Source: Mesostigma viride
Taxonomy: Eukaryota > Streptophyta > Mesostigmatophyceae > Mesostigmatales > Mesostigmataceae
Assembly: GCA_009746045.1 (NCBI GenBank)
Contig: RPFO01000089.1
Location: forward strand, 615,958-677,957
DNA: 62,000 nt
Direction of reading: 5' to 3'
The notes below the pieces were generated by a model. The model was not told the origin of the DNA. It saw nothing but the letters and a program-made list of their open reading frames with translations, and ran no database searches. The stretch's first letter is position 1. Every line of letters begins with the position of its first letter. Made by a program: the position numbers and the translations under genes. Positions 34,871 through 45,564 of this stretch are shown piece after piece.

Positions 34871-36071
34871 ACGACTCGGTTCTCCTCCTCCACCTCGACC
34901 CCAGGATCTGACCTGTCCTAGACTAACTAACCCGGTAGAAGAAGAAACCCTGTTCTGCATTTTGAAAGATCGTTGAACTCCCGACTCTAATGCTTTCCGA
35001 TAATTGTTTCCATACTTAGCCATTGACACATTTACTTAGACATTAATAAATAATGTACATCCATGGTTCGACTAGCTATGTAACAAGCCATATCAAAGGT
35101 CGAACTGTCAACACAAGGAAATTGCAACACCTAAATTGGCCGACAGACTCGTGCGTGCTCGGGCCAAACATGGCCCTCGCCCGTACGATCACAGGTAGGT
35201 TAGATCTACGCACTCTAATGCCACGTAGGGCGGCGCTGGTCCAGACCACACAGAGCGCCAACGGTCCAGGCCCTAAAGTACTCAGCGCGGCGCGACTGTC
35301 CCACAGTACTGAACAATTGACACGTCACTGGACCAGGTAACAACCGGTCAAAAAGGGTCCTAACCACACGTAAACGTAGGAAAGACAACAGTCGTAACCA
35401 CGGACTGTTTCGGAATAGCTGAGGCCACCAAGAGCGTAAGGCCTCTATTTACGGCCGTAATAACACAGTTTGTTACGCGCCGTAACACCTCCCCCCCATA
35501 AAAGGTAGGGAGTCCTCTCCCTACGTCAGAAGAGCATAAACACTGGATCATAAACAGAGGTAGGTCAGTAGGAATAAAAAACCTATCGCACCCAACTATA
35601 ACCCAACACAATCAACTAGCCACCCAGGGCTCCCAGCGCAAATATGTTAACCTCGGGTCCACCCCAAATGGTGTAGGGATCACCAGCACCACGCCGGGTG
35701 TGAGGCTCCCCTAACTGCCTGGCATGGAGGCTTGCCGGGAGGGACGGCACTAGGCAGGACACGCGTAGGAAACAATACTCACACCAAGTGCCATGGATAA
35801 CCAACCAACTGGCCAAGCATAGAGGGCGACTCTACATACCGGAGGGACAACACCCTCAGGTCGGGCCTAGAGCCCTCTATCTACTGGCCATCAGCCTGGT
35901 AGGTCCCGCGCGTCGCGATCAGCACATCCAAGTACGCGCGGTAATGAAGGACATCCTCGTCGTTGTCATGGCGGTCCATGGTAAGGTAGACATCCTCCCA
36001 CACAACGCCGGTACCTAGGAAACAAAACCAGGAAAGCCCAGTAACACCGATGTTGGGTGATCACAATGAGC
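34871..36071. other. Intergenic, possible solo LTR fragment near 35470-35610
   Basis: No gene recognised. Palindromes TTACGGCCGTAA (about 35449-35460) and GTTACG-CGC-CGTAAC (about 35472-35486) precede CCATAAAAGG, a TATA-like motif. TGTTACG...CA limits would suit an LTR, but no partner LTR or internal region was found. Confidence 0.3.
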
Positions 36072-36080
36072 ATACAAGCC

Positions 36081-36412
36081 GTGGACTTTTCGTGATAGAC
36101 TCGGCATGGACATGTGCTACACTAGACGTGACGGGCTCACACCCGGGCAGCCTCCTGGTTTGTCTGTAATATGGAGGCAGATGGTGCGCAAGGATAGCTG
36201 GCAAGTAGTGATGAAGGAGACCACCCCCAAGCCTGTGGGGGCTCCGCGTGTGACCAAGTATGGCATTCATAGCGATTCGGGCCGCGGTGCCCACACCCCT
36301 GTAACTAGGACCTAGATAGCTTATACCATCCATTCCATCCCATGTTCCCCTCCCATTGAGGACTTATGCTCACGTGACGCAGTCACGTGTCTATTAATTA
36401 ATTAATTAATTA
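36081..36412 (+). mobile_element. LINE B 3' end, 5'-truncated, 9-bp TSD
   Basis: ATACAAGCC flanks the insert at 36072-36080 and 36413-36421. The insert equals the last 330 bp of the copy at 12472-12800 with a handful of substitutions, including the CACGTGAC hairpin and TTAA tail. Confidence 0.9.
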
Positions 36413-36421
36413 ATACAAGCC

Positions 36422-36985
36422 TAATCAAGATGGCTACACTCGAACAATCAGGAGAAGGGTTCCAATGCCAGGAGGCAGTCCTCCCGTTGCTGGGCCTGGC
36501 GGTGGTCCTCCAGCTCCTGGAGCTTCGTGGCGATGGCGTCGGTGGTGGAGGCGGTCGCTGTCCGCAGCAGGTCCGCGTAGGAGAGCGGGAGGTCACCAGC
36601 ATCCTGCCATGTGTGATTATTATGGGGACTTAATTAAAGTAATAATTTGTAGGTGACGAATCATTGCCAGGAAAATTATTTATTACGCCCATATGGTGTG
36701 GCTTTCCATGGCTACCTCAAGGTAGCGTGAACATTGGTAATTATGGTAGGTGAGTGGTGGCGGCGGCCCTGGTATGCGCATGGGCCGACAATGGGTCGAT
36801 AACGACAGCTGGTATGTTGGAACATGGTGCATGCGCATGCATGACTCGGTACGGCATGGTATGACATGCACATGACACAATACTATAATCTGGTGAAGAT
36901 AGTGACCAACGGTCCTAGTGCCATTGTACAACTTGGCACATGGCCATAGTGTCCGTTCACATAGGACGAATCCCACTTAGGTACT
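36422..36985. other. Mostly unassigned; possible ORF1 coiled-coil fragment on the minus strand
   Basis: Minus strand 36450-36600 reads DLPLSYADLLRTATASTTDA followed by IATKLQELEDHRQAQQRE, a coiled-coil-like stretch that may be a LINE ORF1 remnant. The rest to 36985 shows nothing recognisable. Confidence 0.3.
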
Positions 36986-36998
36986 ACTATCCGAGCAT

Positions 36999-37052
36999 TA
37001 ATTAATTAATCAATTAATAGACACGTGACTGCGTCACGTGTCTATTAATTAC
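36999..37052. mobile_element. 54-bp hairpin-only LINE B insertion, 13-bp TSD
   Basis: ACTATCCGAGCAT at 36986-36998 and 37053-37065 flanks an insert made only of TTAA repeats and the palindrome AGACACGTGAC-TGC-GTCACGTGTCT. Both arms continue into ATTAAT, so the stem is longer than in full LINE B copies. Confidence 0.85.
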
Positions 37053-37232
37053 ACTATCCGAGCATATCTATTTGTTAATTAGGGCTCGAATACAATTGCC
37101 CGTATTATAGATTTCTGCACGGTCAGCATAATGGGCATATTCAAGACAGGATTCTTGACAAAGAGAGAGGGAGGAAATGCGGTGTTCAAACTGGGCAGGG
37201 ACCACTAGGTCGGCCAGCGACTGATTTGTATT

Positions 37233-37913
37233 AATTATAAAAATTAATTAATTAATGTGCTCCCGTTGGGGAGTCACGGAGCATTAACCCCGATGGATGG
37301 ATGGATGGATGGATGGATGGATGGATGGATGGATGGATGGATGGATGGATGGATGGATGGATGGATGGATGGATGGATGGATGGATGGATGGATGGATGG
37401 ATGGATGGATGGATGGATGGATGGATGGATGGATGGATGGATGGATGGATGGATGGATGGATGGATGGATGGATGGATGGATGGATGGATGGATGGATGG
37501 ATGGATGGATGGATGGATGGATGGATGGATGGATGGATGGATGGATGGATGGATGGATGGATGGATGGATGGATGGATGGATGGATGGATGGATGGATGG
37601 ATGGATGGATGGATGGATGGATGGATGGATGGATGGATGGATGGATGGATGGATGGATGGATGGATGGATGGATGGATGGATGGATGGATGGATGGATGG
37701 ATGGATGGATGGATGGATGGATGGATGGATGGATGGATGGATGGATGGATGGATGGATGGATGGATGGATGGATGGATGGATGGATGGATGGATGGATGG
37801 ATGGATGGATGGGGACACGCAATCCTACCGGTCGAATCTATCTACAACATCAAACATCAAGTCAACTCTATCATTCTAAGCTCTCTACCCTAGGGGTCCT
37901 GTCTAGCGTGGTA
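37233..37913 (-). mobile_element. LINE A 3' end with expanded CCAT tract, 13-bp TSD
   Basis: ACTGATTTGTATT flanks the insert at 37220-37232 and 37914-37926. Read on the minus strand it has the LINE A 3' UTR, a (CCAT)n array, CGGGGTTAATGCTCCGTGAC, the GGGAG hairpin and a TTAA tail. Confidence 0.92.
37292..37812. repeat. (GGAT)n microsatellite, about 130 units, inside LINE A
   Basis: Pure tetranucleotide array, seen as CCAT on the LINE A strand. Other LINE A copies in the window carry only three to four units at the same position. Confidence 0.97.
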
Positions 37914-38159
37914 ACTGATTTGTATTCATGGCAAGTCTACCATACCAGTTGACCCATCTGGGTTTGTCCTTGGGGCCATGGGCTAGGTCAGGATATAGCG
38001 CCCCGGCTGGCTAAGCTGCTGGGGGCCGGCCAGACCGAGGTCGGTGTCTACAAGTATCATGGATAAATAGTACAAGTATAAATTGAGAATAACCATTAGT
38101 TAATTAGATAATTAATTTACACGTCCAAGAATACTTGTCTCTTTTAACGTAACTACGTC

Positions 38160-38265
38160 ACGTGAGCATTAGTCCTCAGGGACATTGAATATCAACAAGG
38201 AGACAACCAGCGCAGGCCAGCGATTCGATAGTGATTGAATATCAAGGAGACAATTGAATGTAGTT
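38160..38265 (-). mobile_element. LINE B hairpin remnant plus two module D 3' ends
   Basis: Minus strand: TTGTCTCCTTGATATTCAAT, then CTGGCCTGCGCTGGTTGTCT and CCTTGTTGATATTCAATG, then CTGAGGACTAATGCTCACGT with a decayed hairpin. The two module D pieces share the family 3' end but are cut at different 5' points. Confidence 0.65.
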
Positions 38266-41008
38266 GTATCACTTGATAGCAGGGCGTAACCTCTCCAGTT
38301 ATAAGCTCCTGAACCATAAACTAGCAAACGGTGTAAGTGCCTAGTAAAGTGTCTATAATTGACTCTTCACGATGTTTCATGATTGTACATGCAGTAAGTG
38401 CTATGGGCCAGCAAGCCAGCATTGCATGTGTAAAGTTAGTCATTCATCAGCTAGTCAACAATGAACAACCAGTTAGTCAATCAATCACCTATTACCCTCA
38501 CTTAATTCTTTCACATGCATGATGAATTCCTAGCTTATTTAGTTACTCTATGTGGCCATGCAGTGGCCAGATTAGGATCTCCTTTTGCAAGCAAGGCACG
38601 TGCAAGCTACCAAGAAATGCATGAACAACAGTTACCAAGAAATGCGTGGAAAACTAGACATGATGAAAGTTTGAGGAGACCCTAAAGTAGAACAAACAAG
38701 GGCAGTTGGTTTAGATTACCATCTGGGCAGATGCTAATTCATTTCAGACGGTGTTTGCACACAGGAACACTTCATGCATCATGGAATACGCCCACAACCA
38801 TGCCAACTCAGTCAGTGTACGAAAAGGGGTGGCAAGACTCTCAGGGCAACGTATGCCCTCACGTTCCCTCGGGCATGGCACGACGTGTTGTAAAAGGCTG
38901 CAGAGCAATAATGTTGTATGCATCACATGACTAACTATCTAGCGGTTCCCATATTTATTCCAGCCGTTAAAGTGAAAGCTGTGTGCCACAAAAGAAAATA
39001 TTGAACGCAACAAAACCTTGTAAAATGACATTTATTTGATTCAGTACGCTATCCAACATGACCAAAGACAAAGGGATAACGGAATGCAATCAATAAAACA
39101 TGTATGCAAGGTATAGCTTGTTGTAAACCATATTGCCAGCCATGGCTAGCTAGCTTGGCTGCCTTGGCATATGATGTTAGGCTGCAAGTCTCATCCTCAA
39201 GGGTGAGTACTGAAATGAACCCATGGTAACCGATACCTACATACATTTACTCTAACAAAACATGTCAAACATGATGCTCACTATCGCGCTTCCTTTCCTG
39301 CGTGTGAAAATGTAAAGCGTTAGGCAGATTTTCAGCTCCTAGCGAGGCGCACTAGCTCATGCCGCTGCTAAGGTTTGGTCTCTCGTCGTGCACGAGAAAT
39401 ACGCGCAATATTCTCCCCAAAAGCCCGTTTCAAAACACAAGCTCTATTACTTTCCTTATGAACCATAATCTGGCGTACCTGCCAACGAAAGCAATCTAAA
39501 ATTGCCAGGTACATATTGAACTATGCTCGAGCATGCGCAGGGGGCAAACGACCAGGCGAAACTGCAAAGTTTGGCGCAAAAAGCTCACAATGATGAGCCC
39601 GTACAGCACAAAAACCAGAGCAGATACCGTCGCCCGACAAACTGTACCTAACCCTTGTAAATCTTTCGCCCAGGGGACGCAAGAAAAGCCGGCCTCCCAT
39701 ATTGCAGGCGGATGAGCGTTACTTCGATCGCGCATGCATAATGTAATTACTTACCGAGACAAACCGGAAAAGTGCCAACCCTCGGTTGTCAAAGCTTTCA
39801 ATCCAGTTCTACCAACGTTAACGGCTTGACTACGATAAGTTTAGTCCGCAAAACTTGTCAGCCACTGCCGCCAACATGAATTCCTTTTCTTATTATTGTT
39901 ATTATTATATTCCAGAGGACAGAAAATTCGCTCTGATTAATGACATGAAAACGCCCATGCCGATTACATGAAAACAAAGCAGTGATCTCATGAAACAGAA
40001 AATTTTCCGCCATATTATTGGCCTAGTCCTCCGACATGCCGAGCAGCCTGAATTCACGTCGCCATGCCCATCATGCTAGCACTGTAGGGGGAAAAATATG
40101 CGCGTACCCCGGACGTTACACAGACGTGCTTTGGGGGGACGACGGCCCGGGCACCCCCATTGGCGGGGACCCCCCTGCCGGGCACGCGCGACCGCGGCCG
40201 CGCGCGCGCATCTACCCCGGGCATGACGGCGTCATGACGGAGTCGCCCCAAAGCGGGGTGCGGGTCAAGCCGGGCAGACCGAGGCAGACAGACATTCGGG
40301 CAGGCAGACCAGTATGGCATGGGCAGTCTATCTCATAAATTGTTGCTAAGACGCATGACATGAATGACATGAAAATGTGGAATCCCAGCTACGGCTTTTA
40401 GACCATGCGGGTATATTCAATCTGCAGTCCACGACGAAGAAATTTTCATTTGTAGAGGATTAAGTTACGAGAAGGCTATGAGAACAGCATACAATTCAAG
40501 CGCGAATAAAAAACCCTCGCAAGTAAGAAGATGGTGTTGAGCGTACTTGCTAAAAATGTTTTTTATTTCGCGCACTTCTATTGCTGTTCCATATCCGTAA
40601 TTTTTCATTATCGACGACGCACGTATGTGCTTATATTCAGACTACATGCATGCAAATGATCTCCAGACCAGTGGCGCGAATTAGTGGCAGAAGATGACAA
40701 GAAAGTGTCGGCTTCGACACCCCAGATCTAGGACTTCCAGCTTCAAGGGTAATACTGTGTATCCACAACAATGCGGTCATCAGATACGTGTATACGAACA
40801 GACTTATCGATATCAAGGCCAATGATGTCGGCCTTGATATCGACAGCCTATGCGCCTGGAATGTATCTGCCTGCCTTCGACGACTTAGTGGCAACTTTTG
40901 GCTCAGTCATCAGCATTCTTAATTATGCCTCGGCACTGGCGGGTACAGTAAAATTCGTCATATATTCGTTTTTTGACGTTATAATAGTGCATTTACCCTG
41001 GCCAATGC
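38266..41008. other. No gene recognised
   Basis: About 2.7 kb with only short unrelated frames. Minus-strand 39496-39735 contains a hydrophobic run (ATVSALVFVLYGLIIVSFL) but no family signal. A GC-rich block near 40100-40300 is tract-like (GCGCGCG near 40200). Confidence 0.4.
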
Positions 41009-41011
41009 ATC

Positions 41012-41490
41012 TACCCACCCACCCACCCACCCACCCACCCACCCACCCACCCACCCACCCACCCACCCACCCACCCACCCACCCACCCACCCACCCACCC
41101 ACCCACCCACCCACCCACCCACCCACCCACCCACCCACCCACCCACCCACCCACCCACCCACCCACCCACCCACCTACCTACCTACCTACCTACCTACCT
41201 ACCTACCTACCTACCTACCTACCTACCTACCTACCTACCTACCTACCTACCTACCTACCTATCATACACGCACTCACGCTCACGCTCATGCCCACGTGCA
41301 CGCTCACCCTCACACTCACACTCACGCTCACACTCACCCTCACACTCACGCTCACCCTCACGCTCACGCTCACACTCACCCTCACGCTCACGCTCACACT
41401 CACACTCACACTCACACTCACACTCACACTCACACTCAGACTCACACTCACCCTCACCCTCACCGTCACCCTCACCCTCACCCTCATCCT

Positions 41491-41565
<75 letters not shown>

Positions 41566-41582
41566 CACACTCACCACACTCA
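41012..41582. repeat. Compound (CCCA)n, (CCTA)n and (CACYCN)n microsatellite
   Basis: About 40 CCCA units (41012-41173) change sharply to about 22 CCTA units (to 41260). After a short break comes an array of CTCACR and CTCACC hexamers to 41582. The minus strand of the first block is (GGGT)n, the same motif as at 27295. Confidence 0.95.
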
Positions 41583-41774
41583 CCAACGTATAGCCAATTG
41601 TGCTTAACTTTTACTACATTCATCCATTTTTTGGTGCATGGAAAGATAACCTGACGTCAATCAATTCGCTTACTCAAGTCTTTAACTTAAGTTAATTAAT
41701 TGATAAGCACGCGCAACACTGTCCAGGTGCAATACAACCATGCAATACCATTGTTGTATTTAACTTTGGGGGGG
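41583..41774. other. Spacer
   Basis: Nothing coding; TTAATTAA occurs near 41693. Confidence 0.4.
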
Positions 41775-41785
41775 AATATATACAT

Positions 41786-41890
41786 TAATTAATTAATTAA
41801 TTCATTAATCAATTAAACTCGTGCTCCCGTTGGGGAGTCACGGAACACCGAAGTGCTTTTAACCCCTGTGTGAATATATATCAAGGAGAC
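41786..41890 (-). mobile_element. LINE A-variant 3' end joined to a module D end, 11-bp TSD
   Basis: AATATATACAT is at 41775-41785 and 41891-41901. Minus strand: GTCTCCTTGATATATATTCA joins directly to ACAGGGGTTAAAAGCAC, the UUCG hairpin, the CTCCC-CAAC-GGGAG hairpin and a TTAATT tail. Confidence 0.75.
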
Positions 41891-41901
41891 AATATATACA
41901 T

Positions 41902-42655
41902 GAAACATAACATGACATGAAGCATAACATGATGATGAGACAGCAAGAGTTTTCACCCGTTTATCAATGAGAAAATATATACTCACTATCTATGGCCTAT
42001 GGCCAGACATGCATCACATTTTGTTTAAATGGAGAATTTATTAATTATGACTACTGCACTCACAGTGGATGCCGTGCGCGGCCTCTCCTAGCTAGTGAGT
42101 AGCTTTTTATATTACCTGTGGCCTGCCAGCCCTGCCTCCTAATGATATTTGGCAATGCATGAGAGACGGGGTGAGAGAATTGGACAGGTGTCCCTGCCCT
42201 GTCTTGTTGTGTAGCATGAATGACTTTTACATACATTATTGGGAAAATGAGACAACCAACACATAGTTATCTCATTTAATACACTACAAAAGATACACAT
42301 TAGGCATGTTATAGTTTAATTTAAATTTTTTTTAAAAGATACACAGACACTTGCATGACATTGATCATAACTGTATTCAGTAGGCAATACATCATCACCC
42401 CACATGCACATGCTGCATCTCAATCTGGCCGGGTTGCTGGGCCTCTTATATATGAAAAAACTGTAATATGAAAAAACTGCACACATGTGCAGTGAAATCC
42501 CGGTTACTGGTCACTGAAATTGCAATGGCAGACGCACAATCTGCATGATGTAGCAGTGCCCAATCACCAAGTTCAGGCACCCCGGCCATTTTGAGATGCA
42601 CGGCGAAGGGTCGATGCCTCCTGCCAGGATACCAACCTCCTAAATTGACCCAACA
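41902..42655. other. No gene recognised
   Basis: AT-rich spacer with short repeats of ATGAAACATAACATGA near 41900 and ATATGAAAAAACTG near 42450. Confidence 0.4.
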
Positions 42656-44170
42656 CGTCCTACATCAACCTCGGCCAATGCGCCCGGGAACTTCTCCTTG
42701 TGCATGGCCTTGAACTCCTTGCGCATGTTGAGGCTCTTGCAAGTCGGGGGCATGTGCTGACATTGCAAACCATCCACCACCACCACCTGACATGCTGTAT
42801 CATGCCATCGCCTTCACGGAGCTGTTTAGAATCCACCATGGAGATCATGACCGCAGTCTCAGCGTACGGCTCAGTATGGTATTGCAGCGCGAACACGCAT
42901 GGCAGGTTCCAGGTTGGTCTTGCGCGTCCCCATGGAGCGCAATGCAGTAAGGTGGTTGTCAAGGAAGTCGGCTCTGGGTGGGTATGCATTGGGGGGAAGT
43001 CGGGACGGGCGTGGCAATAACGAAAATCTTTGTACCCAAGCAAGCATAAATGCCACAAAACCCATGATCAGGTCACAACCAACATTGAACTTGTGGACAA
43101 AGCCTGCAAGGCTATGAACTTGGTGATACAGCACAACCCATGTACCACTAAAATAAGAAACCATGGAAGCACTACAGGTATTGCTGTTGAAGTTCTTGCA
43201 GAAGGCTCAGAGATATCTGTTGACACCATGCAAGGACACCAACCTAGCCAGAAAGGTATTGTAATAGCCATGCTAGGGAAAACTCTTACCGCATCTGGTT
43301 GGCAAGGTGTTGTTGCCTCTCTCTGTCCGCGAACATGCCCTCGCAGCTCAGCTCGAGGAAATGCCGGTTAGCACTCCTGAACTCTGCGTCGCCGTACTTC
43401 AACGTGGTGATATGCCTTGCTGCATCCTGCTACGCGTTCCTGAATAGGGCACCAAAACACAAGGGCATTGCCACAAATAATGAACACCGCGTTCATACAA
43501 TGCAAACCATGAACGCCAGAGAGAAATTCATCCCTAGAAGCATGGCAAACCAGATGTCCAAAGAGAGTAGTACCACCACCACTTACTCGGGAATGGCCCG
43601 CTCCTTGGACCTCGATGACGCAGATGCCTTGTGAATCTTGATTCCCTCATGTTCACCCACGTCGGGGGCTGTGCCCTTCGCATGGATGAAGTACCACCTA
43701 GTGCGAAAAAATGCCAACGCGTTCAGGACCTTATCCAGGGTGGCCTTCCCCTGCAACGAGTGAAACATTGGTACGACAGCATCCAAATACAAAGTGGGAA
43801 ATACAGCGTGTGAATTGCGGCCTGACCGATGCCCCAGATGCAGCAGCAGAGACTTGTAAGGTTGTGCTTTGAAACATGGGACCGGACACACACAGCTCAG
43901 AAACCACAGTGCATTATACATCTGCCTCCGTGTCTTTTCGGCTTTCCAGATACTGCTCGACCGCCCCCACTGTAGAAAGGTGTTCCTAGCCCTCCGCATA
44001 CTCCGGTGTCGCGTGATGAAACGCACAGAAACGTTTCCATGCTGATTGATATCGCCTCAACGTTTGAAGGGTCATGCGGTTCCGCGAGTCAAAGCACTCG
44101 CGCCTGCCCTCCGATATCTCGCCGTTTGCTGCTGGGGGAGCAGTTGGGGGAGGGCGCGCCTGAAACAAAC
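42656..44170 (-). pseudogene. Possible degraded tyrosine-recombinase element
   Basis: Minus strand 43986-44090 reads MTLQTLRRYQSAWKRFCAFH and, after an in-frame stop, STVGAVEQYLESRKDTEADV. This resembles the SAM-like core-binding domain of tyrosine recombinases as found in DIRS or Crypton elements. Stops and frame changes follow and the catalytic R...HxxR...Y residues were not found. Everything between 42656 and 43900 is uncertain. Confidence 0.3.
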
Positions 44171-44640
44171 CAGCCCGGCTACGCCCATAGCCCGCTCTGC
44201 CTTCTTTCCCGTCGCTGCCACGCTGGCCTCCGGCATCCTCTTCCTAATGCCGGAGAAGGGCATTCTTCCCGCATCCGTTTCGCGTCCATTTCTGTGACGA
44301 CCGTCGCCTTCTTTTGTGAACGGCGAATTCTCGTCCGTGGTGTCGGTGTCTTGCGCCTAAAATACCTGTCGGTTGTGGGTGGGTAATATGAATGCGTCTC
44401 CTAAATTCCTGGATCCAGGACACGCAGCCCAGGACAGGCGCCAGGACACGTGGGGGGTTTCTGGCCCACGCACATCGTCGTCCAGGACACGTGGGGGGTT
44501 TCTGGCCCACGCACATGGTCGTCCCCTCGCACCGCGACGGCGGTCCCCAGACCGCGACACCACCCGCGACGGGGAGAGTCCCCTGACCAGGCCCAGACCC
44601 GCGCCGCGCCGGTCCCCGAGCCGGACGCCCCGTCCCCCGA
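44171..44640. other. GC-rich spacer with a 41-bp direct repeat
   Basis: Two tandem units, about 44440-44521, share GACACGTGGGGGGTTTCTGG followed by CCCACGCACAT. GC-rich sequence continues to 44640 and then stops abruptly at an AT-only linker. Confidence 0.6.
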
Positions 44641-44715
44641 AATTAATATATTAATAAATATATTATAAATATAATTGATATATATTATATATATTTTATA
44701 TATACATAATTTATT
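44641..44715. other. AT-rich linker 1
   Basis: 75 bp almost entirely A and T, separating GC-rich sequence from the LTR palindrome. Confidence 0.85.
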
Positions 44716-45564
44716 GATCCGAGCTGTATATATTATCCTTGGTAGTATCTACGCTTGTGGCGCGGCGCCATGAGGTTGAGCGCCGGACAGGCATGATGCG
44801 GAAGCAAGGTCCTGTGTGCATTAAGTATCCGCAGTGCTGAGTACATAGTTGGTTGCTGCAATGAGCTTCTAGAAGGGTCCATAGTACAGATGTTTGACGT
44901 GGATCCGACGTACTGGATTTGTTGACGCAAATGGTTGCTGACTTGCGTTGACGGACGGAAAGTGGATGCGAAAAGCATTATATGGAATTACTGCGCAAGG
45001 CAGTGGTATCTATCTGATTTGAGTCCATCGACAAGGTTGTTGACCTCATGGTCAACGCAACCTAAGAGCCAGTATTATTGTTGTCCATGAATAAAGACAA
45101 TCATGACGAATTATAAGCTGGACACACTTGCGTGTGCTCAGCTTTCTGACGCGACCATTGGGTTCATAATTCGTCATGATTGTCTTTATTCATGGACAAC
45201 AATAATACTGGCTCTTAGGTTGCGTTGACCATGAGGTCAACAACCTTGTCGATGGACTCAAATCAGATAGATACCACTGCCTTGCGCAGTAATTCCATAT
45301 AATGCTTTTCGCATCCACTTTCCGTCCGTCAACGCAAGTCAGCAACCATTTGCGTCAACAAATCCAGTACGTCGGATCCACGTCAAACATCTGTACTATG
45401 GACCCTTCTAGAAGCTCATTGCAGCAACCAACTATGTACTCAGCACTGCGGATACTTAATGCACACAGGACCTTGCTTCCGCATCATGCCTGTCCGGCGC
45501 TCAACCTCATGGCGCCGCGCCACAAGCGTAGATACTACCAAGGATAATATATACAGCTCGGATC
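44716..45564. repeat. Palindrome of LTR sequence, 399-bp arms, 51-bp spacer
   Basis: Arms 44716-45114 and 45166-45564 are reverse complements without gaps: every position checked sums to 90280. They contain identical 81-codon frames in mirror positions. The right arm is related to the LTR-like sequence at 48985-49300 (shared CAGCAACCAACTAT and CTACCAAGGA). AATAAA near the inner arm ends could be a polyadenylation signal. Confidence 0.9.

Noticed and set aside
37252-37893. Frames of Met-Asp-Gly-Trp or Ile-His-Pro-Ser repeats
   Set aside because: Pure GGAT microsatellite inside a LINE A insertion.
40771-41623. 278-codon frame with Pro-Thr-His and Thr-Leu repeats
   Set aside because: Composed of CCCA, CCTA and CAC-type arrays; only the first 75 residues are unique sequence and they match nothing I recognise.
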